Below, in pieces: positions 1-11,800 of a DNA stretch of 64,000 nt. The notes under the pieces are model-generated. The model was not told where the DNA came from and made no database searches. It saw only the letters and a list, made by a program, of their open reading frames with translations. This DNA is from Allodiplogaster sudhausi (lineage: Eukaryota > Nematoda > Chromadorea > Rhabditida > Diplogasteridae). The stretch lies in contig CALZFC010000349.1 in the NCBI GenBank assembly GCA_945643635.1, positions 3,732,501 to 3,796,500 of the forward strand. The letters run 5' to 3'. Position 1 is the first letter of the stretch, and each line of letters opens with the position of its first letter. Made by a program: the position numbers and the translations under genes.

Positions 1-476
1 CGCTCGCTGGTTTGCGGGGGGAGGACGCGTGCCAAGCGGCGAGCGTCGGCGCAAAGACGTACTCAAACGGGGGGTTTAAAAAACTCAAAAAGCGGTTTAA
101 AAAATGGCTAGATCCATACAAAACAGGTAATTTGTCACCAAAGGGGGACGGACACCTTTACTGAAAAAAGGGGAAAACATTTTGCTATAAAAATGATCAG
201 GAATTATGCTAATAGGCTTTATACGGCCTGCTTTCACTTATACATCATTTTTTGAGTCGATAAAGCTAGCACATATCGCAAAAATTTTAATTTTACGAGC
301 AATGGAGAGTTGAGCAGTTTTATGCGCTCTATTTGGCAGCTATAAACATCAAACACGTTACCAGCTCGTTGAGAGCTTTCGAATGATGTATGACATGTTG
401 AGGCTTGCCACACCCCACCGAAAGACTTCCCTTTTCAGTGTGCTCAAACAAATCTAGCTGGAAAAGGATGTACATA
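1..476. other. Unassigned non-coding stretch
   Basis: I see no supported gene here. The first 60 bases are GC-rich and the rest is AT-rich, ending just before the left end of a palindromic element at 477. Confidence 0.4.
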
Positions 477-1273
477 TGACGCGATTTGCGAGAGTTTCAA
501 AATGGCAGGGGACCCGGCCAAATCTACCGGCTTGGATTTTGTTCAAGAGTTCTTTATAGGTATTTTCTGGTATGAGGAATCGATTGGAAGTGGTCTAGTC
601 ATCATAAAATGTCTCATTCGTCCGCTATGAGGGCTTGAATTATTAGGCTCGCCGCGCTGGGAGGCGAGTTGGATGCACGTCTGTTGTCACTTTTGAGATA
701 TAATCTACGAAATAGGTCAAACAGTACCTGTACATTCTTGCACAAATGTGCATTAACGAGTTTAAAAGACGAAAACGCCGTTTTTATTTGGCACTGTCAT
801 GCCTGATTGAGTACATAGAAGAAATAGCATGCGAATTAATGAGTGTTTTTCCTCTGGCAGTTCACAAATTTGCAAACCTTCGAATGCTTCATACAAAGCG
901 GCTACAACTTCTCCGCTATCGAGTCGACGGTGTTGCCGATAGGAATGGCGTGCAAAGTATAAAGGTGCATGGCGATCTCCTTTGCAGGGGTGACCCCATA
1001 GTAGGCCCCGGCCCCAGCCCCCGAGGCCGTGACAGGGGCCTACTATGGGGGCCGGGGCCGTCGAAAATTGAATGAAGTTCACCCCAATTGAAGAACTTGC
1101 GACAGATAAACATGGACCAGCTTGAATTCACTTCAAAAGTTCCATATAGATGCTTTCTGGTACGTCGAGTCGATTAGGCGTGATCCTGAACAATAGAGCA
1201 CCTATAAGGAACTTTTGAACAAAAGTTTTGAACGGTTTCCGCGGCCGCTTTGATGGTCTCGCAAATCGCGTCA
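477..1273. mobile_element. Palindromic non-autonomous DNA element, copy A
   Basis: The left end reads TGACGCGATTTGCGAGAG and the right end (about 1256-1273) is its near reverse complement. Just inside are shared blocks: GGGGACCCGGCC, TATGAGGAATCGATTGGAAG and GAGGCGAGTTGGATGCACG. Copies at 8249-8729 and 10533-24916 show the same order. No transposase is visible, so it is a non-autonomous fold-back or MITE-like element. The flanks suggest a short TA-type target duplication, which I cannot fix. The block TATGAGGAATCGATTG near 571-586 is the unoccupied form of the site into which the Polinton at 10637 inserted. Confidence 0.7.
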
Positions 1274-1780
1274 TATATGTATAAATGATGGTAATAGTAA
1301 CGAAAATCAAGAATGTCCACGACGTTGGAATGGAAAATGTGGACGCGTACCTTGTGCCGTGTGGCGATCCCAACCGCTGCCCGACGGCCTCCGTTCAGAT
1401 GCACTCAGTCGTCTCGCAACTACGCGATCAATGTTTGCTGTTTCTTTTATAATGGAATTTTCTGTTTGAAAACAAACTTTTCTTTCTAACCTACTTTCAC
1501 TGGCCATTTTGGAAACTACTCCTTAAATATGCATAGATCTGAGCATCGGCACGCTCTGGCTGAGCGTCGAGAGCGCTTCTTCTTGGCCGTCCGATACGAA
1601 ATTTTACGCGAAACTTTATCTTGCAGCTCGCGAACCAGGCGAGTTGAGATACATAAAACATTTAAACAGTGATTAATATCTTATTGAATAAATAGACTTA
1701 TTGATTATTTATCGATTCTTGTTGATTTCTGTTTGAGACAAAACGATGATTAATCCGTATGTTTCAAGGCGGTGAGTAGT
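1274..1780. other. Non-coding, A+T rich
   Basis: No coding region is supported. The stretch lies between palindromic copy A and the lysozyme-like exon and holds short AT-rich runs around 1680-1720. Confidence 0.35.
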
Positions 1781-1799
1781 GAGAACACGGGTTAGCTAT

Positions 1800-2175
1800 A
1801 GAGTTCACTTCAAGCTGACGATAATGGCATTAAATTCTCAGGCAAGCGAAATGAGCGTGAAAGTGGGCATCTTCACGAGTAGCGAATATTGGAACGAAAT
1901 CATAGGCAAGGATTGGAGCGGTGTCGCACATCTTCCACTATGGTGGGTGAAGTACGACGGACGTGAGGTGAGCATTATCACGTGAGGTGAGAGTGATCCG
2001 GAATGACAAGACTAAATACACAGACGTCGTCTTTCAGGACTTTAGCGGTTTCGAGCCCTTTGGTGGCTGGCAGGAGCCAGTTATTCACGAGTATCATGAC
2101 CGTACGCACGTGTGCTACATGGACGTCAGGCTCAGCTGGCGACCTGACAACAACGGAGAGGAGCGGCGGCAAGCT
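1800..2175 (+). pseudogene. GH25 (LYS-type) lysozyme fragment, frame broken by a 19-bp duplication
   Basis: The first half (to about 1975) reads VGIFTSSEYWNEI then LPLWWVKYDG. A second frame from about 1992 reads FQDFSGFEPFGGWQEPVIHEY and then a VCYMDV/LSWRP segment. Order and wording match the C-terminal half of protist-type GH25 lysozymes of nematodes, where a 'VGIYTS..W..I' strand is followed by 'LWY...YD', a 'PFGGW..P..KQY' block and a terminal VCG-VD segment (family knowledge). The two frames are separated by a duplication: ACGTGAGGTGAG occurs at 1961-1972 and again at 1980-1991, offset 19 bp, and discounting one repeat unit would put both halves in one frame. The N-terminal half with the catalytic Asp/Glu is not visible upstream. 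I read it as a decayed gene copy. Confidence 0.6.
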
Positions 2176-2269
2176 TGCTTTCATGCTTTGTCATGTGGCT
2201 ACTTACAATGTACTAACTGTCGCAAAATATTCTTATTAAAGGGGAGTAAAACGCTATTATTTGACTAAA

Positions 2270-4740
2270 GGTCATGTTTTGTTCGATGTTTGATGTTTAG
2301 TTGCTGTATGTAACTAATGAATGCGGCCTTGCTTAAAGTAAAGCAATTCCGAAGCATGAAAGTAAAAAAGGATTTAAATGTGTGCGGAATTAGCAGTTGA
2401 ACAAATGGCATTTGAAATCCTTGCCACAGGGGAAGTACTGATCTAGTTGTACTGGTCTATTTTTTTAACTAGACTCCACCTTCCGGATACTAGAGATACA
2501 AATATTTCGCTAAAAAGAAGTGTCGGGTAAGAGTAGTATCTGGAATTACTTTATTTCCGTGGAGCCCTTGCTATCCACGCTTTGCCCCAGTGGGGAAACC
2601 TCAATCCAATTCGTCTATAGCTAAGCTCACATTTAGTGGAAACATTAATTCAAGTTTGTATTTCTTGTGTAAACTCTGAATCTGTTAATAAGGCGTTCTT
2701 GTAACACTTGTTTTATTCTTAATTGTTCTATAAATGGAGGCAAATACAGTAGGTACAACGACAGTAGGTACGTAGTGCTCGAAACTACATTATGAATAAT
2801 TTCTTGACCTGATTTGTTTTCCAGTTTTTAATAAATTTCGTTTATTGTCGTAATACAGAGTGCCTCTCTAATATTAATTGTAAAAAGAAAATGATTTTTT
2901 TCTCCAGTGAGATATACAAAGATAAGCAAGAATAAAGCCTCGTGGAAAAATCGAAAGGATTCACAGGGAAAATAATGGAAATCTCTGACGCGCCACATGT
3001 TTTGACGAGTTTGATTGAACCCATGTGAAAGCTTTTGCACGTTTCATACAATCGCGAATGGTAGACAAAAAATGAATTTACAATGGAAACAAAAAACAGA
3101 ATCCAGTGTACTGGAATCGGGGAGTTCGTCTGGGTTCACGTTGGGTTCAATTCCATTGAAGATGACGAAACAGATTATGAAATGATGAAACCGGAATGGG
3201 ATGGTGCATGATTCATCCGGATTTGGCATCCTTGCGAATTGAATAGGTATATCAGTTTGATGCAGAGATGCAAGCACAACGTTTCAAACATTCTGTAATG
3301 GATTCTAAAATACATATATGTAGCTATTTCGTCTTATATGCAAACTGTTCGCTATTTGTGACGGCAAAAATCTATTGTTACTTGTTTGTAAGGCATTCTC
3401 TAGGTAGGCGTTGTATCCAGTGAACTGTGACGTCAATTATTATTCAGGAATATACATACTTGTGATTTTATAATGCTTCTAAATATATATATAATAGAAT
3501 ACAATAGTAGGTCTTATTGGAATAAACATTAATGGCATGTGCTTTAATTCAATGCTCTTTCGTAGCTTTTCACACCATCTATAATTTTAACTCTCCTTCG
3601 TGTGAATTTGATAGTTAGTTTATAATACCTTCAGCATTGTTAACTAATAATGCTGTCATTTTATTCGAACTATCACGTCAGTTTCGTCATTACTAACTAT
3701 AATCCTTCCGCCTTTTGTATTTTCAATAACAAAAAAATGTTTGCCAACGAATATCTTCAAGCATCGGTAATTCCTTTCTGTGTGTCTATTTTTACTTTGT
3801 CTGGCCTCCACTCCCCTGGAACGAATAACACGTTGATGTTAGTTCCGGGACGCACATTTAACATTCATTCGAAATGTTCGAGGATGCTGAATAGGTTGAG
3901 CCTGAATTAGTATGCGTATGAAGAAAATGTGAAGGGGAAACTATTTTGCCCTTTCAGTAGCGAGGTAACAAACTAACTGGCTGGGCACGTGATGTCACAT
4001 ACCTATGTATTTTTTTGTCACCCTTTTTTTAAAGGGTGAGAAAACAAAACAAGAATGGCGAAGTGATTAGTTATTCCTGTTTAGACTTCACACAATAGAA
4101 TGTAGCATCAAAAGGAGGAGAATAACTCTCGCTTATTACAGAAACGCCCACATACTAGCAATTTCTACATTTCTTCGTCGTCGAATTTCTCGGTAAATGT
4201 CCTTGCAAGTCTTTGAAGAGACAAAGGCGCGTAATTCGAAGCTAAACATGACTTGAGATGTTGTCCTTGATTGAGATTTCGCGATGCTTGCTTGTATTAT
4301 TGGTTGTTTAAGAGAGCCTGTCAGTATCCTTCGATCAAGGCCTGCCCTAATAATTTTTTTTCGATTTTGTTCATCAAAATTGAGTACAGTATACAACTCG
4401 ACGTGGGGAACAAAATAGGCTATATTTCAAAGGTGAAAAAAATTTTCCGTGCGAGACCCATTACAGTAATCTTATAAATTTAATTGGTCATAAGTCGCTT
4501 CAAACCTATTATCAGACAACCATCGAGGTATCATTGGATAGCTGATTGAACGGGCTTTAATTTTGATCTTGGGAGATACTTTCGTAGAATTTGAATTTGA
4601 CCCTAACACACGGCCCTAAATATTTTCGAAGGCGGTTTTTGAAAAAATTAAGTATTTCATGCTCATTTCCGCACCACGGCTCCTATATATGCTTAAAGTG
4701 CTTGAAATTTGCTACAACATATGTCTTTTTCAGGAAAATT
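2270..4740. other. AT-rich non-coding stretch without a supported gene
   Basis: Several short open frames exist (for example around 3044-3277 minus and 3650-3910 plus), but they show no motif, no splice-site support and strongly AT-driven composition. I see nothing else to annotate. Confidence 0.4.
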
Positions 4741-5564
4741 GAAGGTCCCAGGATTCGGTTCCTAAGCGCTTGAACATGATCCTGTGTAAGCTGTACACCG
4801 TGCAAGCGCATTCATCGATCCATAACGGCGCTCAATGTCAATATTACAAAATCGTAAGTATATCATCTAAGAGTTCTCACGGAGATCTTCAAATGTTACG
4901 TACATACTTTTATTGAAAAGTTTCAATTTATATGGGAAATTTCGTTCTGTACAATTAGAAGGTTTAAAAACCTACTTTAAACACATTTTCGATTGTCGAA
5001 ACATATATCATAAGAAAGAGGATGAAATTTGCTACAAGATGAACCTCTTTCAATGGAATTCCATGCATACGATCTTTTGTTATAAATCATAAAAGTAGTG
5101 CCAGTAGCGTCGCTGTCATTTTGCCCAAGAATTCACATTTTAGGTTATTCGAATTAGAATATTCCAATCCTTTTTTTCTACAGTTTTTCCATAAGGCATG
5201 GTTATCCTACTCTTATGGCTTATAACAAAAGATCGTATGCATGGAATTCCATTGAAAGAGGTTCATCTTGTAGCAAATTTCATCCTCTTTCTTATGATGT
5301 ATGTTTCGACAGGCGAAAATGTGTTTAAAGTAGTTTTTTAAACCTTCTAATTGTACAGAACGAAATTTCCCATATAAATTGAAACTTTTCAATAAAAGTA
5401 TGTACGTAACATTTGAAGATCTCCGTGAGAGCTCTTAGATGATATACTTACGATTTTGTAATATTGACATTGAGCGCCGTTATGGATCGATGAATGCGCT
5501 TGCACGGTGTACAGCTTACACAGGATCATGTTCAAGCGCTTAGGAACCTAATCCTGGGACCTTC
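4741..5564. repeat. Near-perfect 0.8-kb fold-back palindrome
   Basis: The left arm (about 4741-5097) and right arm (about 5208-5564) are reverse complements over about 350 bp with few mismatches. Both outer ends carry GAAGGTCCCAGGATT and its complement, and both inner parts carry CGATCTTTTGTTATAA-type sequence. The spacer is about 110 bp. No ORF of note is inside. This is a non-autonomous fold-back DNA element or a recent inverted duplication. Confidence 0.8.
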
Positions 5565-6152
5565 ATTCAGCGATCCATAACTTTGCTCAATCTTAAAATC
5601 AGAAAATCATAGGTATATCATCTAAGAGCTCTCGCAGAGATCTTCAAATGCTACATACATACTTTTATTGAAATATTTATATTTCTATGGAAAAATTTCT
5701 TTCTGTACTGTTAGAAGGCTTAAAAAACTATTTTACAAACACTTCCGCATTTCAAAACACACATCATTAGAAAGAGCGTGAAATTTGTTATAAGATGAAC
5801 CCCTTTCAATAAACTTTCAAGTCTATGATGTTTTGTTATTAGTTATAAGAATAGGGCATCAGCTTACCTTAGCACAATTATCCAACGTAAAGAATTATTG
5901 GAATATTCTAATTCGAATAACCTAAACAATGAAATTCTCGGGCTTAAGGATAGCGACGATACCTATTCTTAAATGTTTGTAAAATAGTTTTTTAAGCCTT
6001 CTAAAGGTACAGAACGAAATTTTCCATAGAAATATAAATATTTCAATAAAAGTATGTATGTAGCATTTGAAGATCTCTGTGAGAGCTCTTAGATGATATA
6101 CCTATGATTTTATGATTTTAAGATTGAGCAAAGTTATGGATCGCTGAATGAG
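5564..6152. repeat. Second, more diverged fold-back palindrome of the same family
   Basis: It abuts the previous palindrome. The left end reads CATTCAGCGATCCATAACTT and the right end (about 6125-6152) is its reverse complement. Arms share blocks such as AGGTATATCATCTAAGAGCT with the 4741-5564 element, so both belong to one family. Related fragments occur inside 23900-24600 and near 26700-26790. Confidence 0.7.
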
Positions 6153-7080
6153 CTTTCGATATCATGGGTCGTTTGCACGACGTGGAAAGTCTTCTATATT
6201 GATAGAAAAAAAGGAAATGTATATCCTTCAAATTCCACGAAAAGGGAATATGTTATGCAGAATTCTTCGCTCTATCTTATGATATGGAGAATTGCTCCGG
6301 CTGGCTACCTCTGTGGACTAAAAATGAGGGTATCATTAGTTATCATTGAATAATTTTTTTTTCGAAAAACATATAATTACATTCTCTGAGTCCCAAGGTA
6401 ATACGTATATCTGTGATAGATACCTTTTTTGGTATAGAATTTAATGGCGAATATATCGACATCGATATTATCCCAAAAACAAAGCTTTGAAAATAATTAT
6501 ACAGTTTCAATCATACGAGCAAATACGCGAGTGCACCAGGTTCAAGTCAAAATTTCGTAAAATGTATATCCTTCGATTTTCTTCGTAAGAACATATCTTG
6601 TGTAGTTTTTTCTCCTCTTTCTTATAAACTATTAATTGGCCCCGTAATATAGTTCAAATGTCCAAAAAACCAATTTCTGAAATAGAAAAATGCCTAAAAC
6701 TGTTCAAAACTGAAATTTTCAAAAAACACATCATAGATCTTTTTTGTGTGCTTTCCAATGACAAATAAAACAAAAAAAAGAAAACTGAAAAATATTAAGT
6801 TTTAAGGAAGTTATGAACACTCAAATTTTTGCCATACTATTGCATGCACTGGGAAGAAAAAACATTTTATAACTAATTTGACCCCATTATTTCTTTTACA
6901 ATGCAAGTGGGTACTCCTCATAAAATTTTGGTTACCAAAATCCAACACTTTCCCCCGGGGCAGGCGCCCATTGAGCGCTGCTTGATCCTTACAGAGAGGC
7001 TCTCTTAAAGTAATATTCTACTAATTTACTAAAAGATTACATCATCATTTTGAATTGTTCTAACAGTTTAATGTGTTGAG
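6153..7080. other. Non-coding stretch with a dispersed repeat fragment
   Basis: No gene is supported. Around 6950-7005 there is a CCCCGGGGCAGGCGC...ACAGAGAGGCTCTCTTAA block that recurs in variant form near 27310-27350 and 30855-30900, so it is probably part of a dispersed repeat. Confidence 0.4.
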
Positions 7081-10000
7081 ATGGACGATTCAGAACTTCT
7101 CGCAATCGTTTTGCGGTATTCGCTAGAACTTTCCATTCTTTTTATCGCCATTTCTGTGTTGATCGTCTACACGATTACATTGTTTCGTCTTCAGAAGCTG
7201 CATAACAACTGCAAGTAGGCGGCGCTTCATTCTTAACATAACTTTTTTTTCTAAATTAATTAACTAATTAATCTTTATTTATTTATTTATTTTAATTTAG
7301 ATACATTTTAACGTTATGGCTTGCCTCCTACTACATCATTATCGGCGTTCACTCTTCATATTGCGCTTATCGTCTAATAAATGGAATCTATATCCCCAAG
7401 GCCCGGCTCACTCCGCGTAAGACGGCATGATGAACTCATTAGTCACATTACTTTGATAGCTGAGCGAAGTATATTAGATGCGTAACATAACTATAAAATT
7501 TTTTTTTTAATTTACCATCTTAATTGTTAAATTCCTATAAAGACTTACTGTTAGTATATACATATATTTAATCTCGATTGATTTAACGGTTAAACCATGA
7601 AGAATTTTGGAAATTGAATTCACCCGAATTAATTCAATTTTTTTTTAAAGCAAACCAAGTCTACTTCTACGTCTGCCACGAGTTTGGCTACCAGTTGTCA
7701 TCGTGGGCCGAGTTTCTTTTGATGATTGAGAGATTCGTCGCGTGCCGTCGCCTCGATCGATATCGGAACGCTGGCGGCCTCATTACGGTTGCGTCGGCTC
7801 TGACGGTATTTTAATTAACTAATGAATCGATTAATTAATCGATTAATTAATTAACATCATCCTTTAATAATTGTTTTATTTTATATTTTATATAGTTTTT
7901 TTTTAATAAAAAATATATTTTATTCGTTGAGTCAACACTGTGACATATGTATGTATGTAAATCTAGCACTCTTGGCCGTAAGGGAATACTGTTGGTATGT
8001 TGCACTAATGCCACTACCCAAATCCACCTCTCGTGTAATATGAAAGGAGTCGAAAAGTGTTGCTGTATATTTGAATAGATCACGATACCCACTTCCAAAT
8101 TAAACAATGTATCTCTCACAATCAGCTTAGTTCTGTCACATTTCAGATAGTTCCCAGTGCAGTGTTTGCCTACTTCTTTCATATCCGTTAGTTATTTTAA
8201 TTCCACCAAGTCTTTTATTTTCGTTCTAAAACTTTGTTAAAATCGTGAAAGACGCGATTTTCGAGAGAATTAAACCGGCCGGGGACCCGGCCAAAAATGA
8301 CCATCTCGGAGTTTGTTCAAAAGTTCCTTATGGGCGCATTCTGATATGAGGAATCGATTGGATCTGGTCTAGAAATCGGAAGATGCCTCTTTTATTCCAT
8401 GACGACTAGAATTATGGGAGGCGAGTTGGATGCTCGTCTGACATGAGGTCTCTGAGCAGAACGCTATTGAGATAAAGAAATTAAACTAGATGCGCTGCGT
8501 ATGCTGCGTTGAAGTTTCCTAATAGATTTTCCCGATGTGGAAGAATGTATCCTAAACCCATTAGTGATAGCAAGCTAAAGGGGAATGTTCTCATGGCTAG
8601 ACCAGGTACAATCGATTCATCATGTCAGAAAGCACCTATTATTAACTTTTAAGCAAAAACCAAGTTGGTCGATTTTGTCCAGGTCCCCGGGCAATTTGAT
8701 TCTATTTGATTCTCTCGACAATGGCGTCATATTCACTCTATGAACATTCTTAATTAATAATATAATAAAGATCAGTATTTCAATCACATTTCTTAGGCGG
8801 ATACTTCCTTCCGCTCGCGGCTACGGCAAACACCTTCGATCTCTCAATGATTGCGGTTTGTATGGACTTCAAAGTGTTTAGAACATTATCAAATTTGCAG
8901 CAACATTTTGAAAGTGGCAGCTATTCTACTGCAAATAACGCAATATTTCAATCAGTGAATTTAGTTGAACGTCCTCGTACAGCGTCTCAGTCGGAAACGA
9001 TACGTCGTGCTGGGTTTATCTGCGAAATTTCAGGTTGAACCTTTTGTCGTATGTGTGTATTGCTTACTATATGAATACTCATAATATAAATAACATTAAT
9101 TGCTATACAACTTTTGAAAAAGTAATTAAAATCATAAAACACAAACAATTGAGCCTTTAACAATTTAGTTGAACGAAGTCTTCGAGTTGTCCGCTGCAAT
9201 TCTGCCAGTGACCATTGTGAGCATGACGCTGAAATGCGTCGCTTTCATCGCTTCCTACACGTACAATCTGTTTTCCGTGCCCTTCCACATCGGCATGCTC
9301 TACTTTTACTGCGTCAGTTTCACTTTCCCGATCGCAAGGGATTTCAAAGTGTGTTTTGAACTGGTATCTTCGTGTCAATTGCCTCTCATTCCGTGATCTC
9401 TTTTAGGAGCCTCCATGTAAATTTCCTATCCAGGATATGCTCTGCCCAAACCGTGTGAATTAGAGTAGTGAAAGAAGTGAACTACTGCAGATTTGAGAAG
9501 AAGAAAGAAGAAGCAACAAAATATGGCGCTCTTTTAAGAGGAAGAAAGGGGCGGCTTTTTTACCGAGAGAACAATGTATGTACATATGTATGACTCCCTT
9601 TTCAACGATGTGAAACAGAAGCGAAAAATAATACGGACAAGTTGATTTCCTAATTTTATGAGAAAGGAAAAGGTTTTTTTTAGATTTTCATTATTCGTTG
9701 TAAAGCAACAAAAGGCAATATACTATAGTATACATATATCCAATACTAACAGCAAAAAAGGATTACATCCATGCGACAAGATACACCTATGTATTTGACG
9801 GTCGTGGGTATTGAAAGTCACATCAAATTCAGGCAACTACCGTGCCTATTGTTCTTAACAAAATGCACATTGAAAATTAAAAAAATTCAACAGAATCTTG
9901 TTGACAAAAAAGTGTTTAACTATATATTTCTACATTCACTTGTTTTGTTCTTAATAAATGACCTTTGAAACTTTTAACAATCGTTCAACACAAGCTGAGA

Positions 10001-10271
10001 TGTGACTATTTTAACGCTTCCTATTCAACAATTTTGAATTATTTTTGTGAATAAAAATAATAATAATAAAAAGACTTATTTCCAGATGCACAGCATCAAC
10101 TGCACTTTGTGCATGTTGCTAACGATGTGGCGCTATCGACTAATGCATGAAAAGGCTGCAAATCTCTTGCCGTGCATCTTCCGAACGCGCGATACGACAA
10201 GCAGAAGGATAATGAATCCCGAGCACGAGGCGAATATCTACTTTGCACACCTCAAGACGGAATGGGCCTAA
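7081..10271 (+). CDS. Nematode chemoreceptor-like seven-TM protein (Sre/Sra-like), multi-exon
   Basis: Six exons are proposed: 7081-7214, 7301-7416, 7651-7805, about 8797-9036, 9169-9363 and 10086-10271. The start at 7081 leads straight into a hydrophobic helix (ELSILFIAISVLIVYTITLF), followed by LWLASYYIIIGV as the second helix. Exon 3 holds the CHEFG..LSSWAEFLLMIERFVACRR segment; the Glu-Arg-x-x-Ala arrangement is what nematode Sre/Sra-type receptors show after the third helix (family knowledge). Exon 5 gives two further helices, and the last exon has a cytoplasmic tail ending NIYFAHLKTEWA. Most junctions keep phase, but joining exon 3 to exon 4 does not in my reading, so one boundary is wrong or there is an indel. 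Palindromic element copy B (8249-8729) sits in that intron. The ligand is unknown; the expected site is a sensory-neuron membrane. Confidence 0.6.
8249..8729. mobile_element. Palindromic non-autonomous DNA element, copy B
   Basis: The left end is AGACGCGATTTTCGAGAGAA and the right end (about 8708-8729) reads ATTCTCTCGACAATGGCGTCA. It contains GGGGACCCGGCC and TATGAGGAATCGATTGGATC like copies A and C. It is a shorter family member lying in an intron of the seven-TM receptor gene. Its TATGAGGAATCGATTG block is a second unoccupied form of the Polinton target. Confidence 0.7.
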
Positions 10272-10532
10272 AGATTACTTCGCTTCATTCCGATCTATAA
10301 CGAAGCGGAAGAGGAAATGAATATTGGATTCATGCGCATTTGAAGGCCAAAAAGAGGCATTCGGCCCTTGTGCTTTCAATTACATCCGCTTCTTCGAAAT
10401 GAGAACATCCAATTTGCAATCAATTTCAAAAGTATCTGCAACCTTTTATGTCAAGCTACTCTAGCCTCTAGGCGTGTTGACATTCGTTGTAATGCTCACA
10501 AGAACACTAACCCTAACTGGATGACGTGCATA
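10272..10532. other. 3' flank of the receptor gene
   Basis: Non-coding sequence between the receptor stop codon and the left end of palindromic element copy C. Nothing else is recognised. Confidence 0.4.
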
Positions 10533-10630
10533 TAACGCGATTTGCGAGAGAATCGAAATGGCTGGGGACCCGGCCAAAATCGACCGGCTTGGATTTTCTT
10601 CAAAAGTTCGTTTTAGGGGTTTTCTAATAT

Positions 10631-10636
10631 GAGGAA
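10631..10636. repeat. Polinton target-site duplication, left copy (GAGGAA)
   Basis: GAGGAA immediately precedes the left inverted repeat and is repeated at 23622-23627. Six bp is the target-duplication length known for Polintons. Unoccupied copies of the host repeat read TATGAGGAATCGATTG once (about 571 and 8346). Confidence 0.75.
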
Positions 10637-11225
10637 ATGATGAGTGTGCTCATGTTCTTGGTCGATCGAAATTTTTCTAAGTCCAGAACGTCCCGTTGAA
10701 ATTTTTCCCGTTATTTTTCTAAGTCCAGGATTCATTCCACCTTGTTCTTGACCTGTGGAAATATCACAAGTCCAGGATCCCGACCGGATCCGAACCTGAG
10801 TCGATTGCGTCGCAAGTCCCTGCGTTACCAATCGGCCAATCGTCCATCATGCCAACTAGCAAGTGAAGATGTAGACATTCGTGTGGAATGTGATCATACA
10901 TCAGAGATCACACATCACTCACCGGAGGGGGGGGGTAATATTTTTCAGACAGTGGAAATATCACAAGTCCGGAATAAATACAACAATTGAGTTTGGCCCG
11001 AGGGAGGTCGAACCTGAAACCTTTCGATTTGAAAACAAACTCACTACCAATAAGCCAATCGGCCGTCATACCATCTCGCAACTGAATATGTAGACATGCA
11101 AACGTGTATGTGATAGTGATACATATTTTCCCAAGTCCAAAACCCCTCGTGAATTATTCACCCTAGTATTTTTCCCAAAACTTATTCCATTATTGGTCTG
11201 TCGTAATATTACAAGTCAATTACAT
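10637..11225. repeat. Left terminal inverted repeat of the Polinton
   Basis: It starts ATGATGAGTGTGCTCATG and matches the reverse complement of the right end through blocks such as CGAAATTTTTCTAAGTCCAG, CCTGTGGAAATATCACAAG and TGTAGACATTCGTGTGGAAT. It contains two tRNA-like modules (about 10790-10860 and 11005-11080, reading on the minus strand). The inner boundary is approximate. Confidence 0.75.
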
Positions 11226-11252
11226 TTTTTTATCATATTCAATATATAACAA

Positions 11253-11672
11253 TCACGATGAGGCACAATTCTCGAGAACAGATTTTTCACGAATATTATT
11301 GAGGGTGACATTGTGAAACACTGCAGATTGGATTCTCTGGTTGGCGACGATACAAGAATTGCAGAGACGAATATTCGTCATGTTGTTCGTCGTAGTGTCA
11401 TTAGGCCTTGCACAAACATTGCAAACGGCAATGACGATGAATCTGTGGCTTTTCAAGAGGTGTCCGTGGTTGCTTACATGAGATGGACGTTGGAAGGCAT
11501 CAACGAGTTCCTTGAAGCTCTTCTGCAAATTTATAACAAATGGTGAAATTGCAAGAGCACGAGAAAAGTATACCATTGCCTTAGGTTCATCCTTTGTAGT
11601 CGCATTAAACCTTCGTTTGCGTTCACGAAGTTGAAAATGAAAGATATATGGAAAATATTCAAAAACACGCAA
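11253..11672 (-). CDS. Unknown Polinton ORF with paired CxxC motifs
   Basis: A 139-codon frame downstream of the C2H2 gene at the left end of the element. The C-terminal half has CNVC and CNSC separated by about 20 residues, which could form a zinc-binding site; the rest is basic and helical. A small upstream frame (about 11650-11760) rich in serine and starting MARSHSYSS lies in another frame and might be its true N-terminus if a slip lies between them. I do not recognise a family, and the product is inferred only from position inside the element. Confidence 0.4.
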   Translation of the reverse strand: MRVFEYFPYIFHFQLRERKRRFNATTKDEPKAMVYFSRALAISPFVINLQKSFKELVDAFQRPSHVSNHGHLLKSHRFIVIAVCNVCARPNDTTTNNMTNIRLCNSCIVANQRIQSAVFHNVTLNNIREKSVLENCASS

Positions 11673-11800
11673 TTTTAAACAAAACCTTTTCTTTACGCGA
11701 AGTCTTTGACAGTGAGGAAATGGAAGACGAAGAAGATGAAGATGAATAAGAATGGGAACGAGCCATTTGACCTGCTTGAATAGTTCAAATAATGACTGTC

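Noticed and set aside
746..1131. Open frames around 746-1131 on both strands
   Set aside because: They are driven by a short GC-rich palindrome (GGCCCCGGCC-type, about 1000-1060) within element copy A and show no protein motif.
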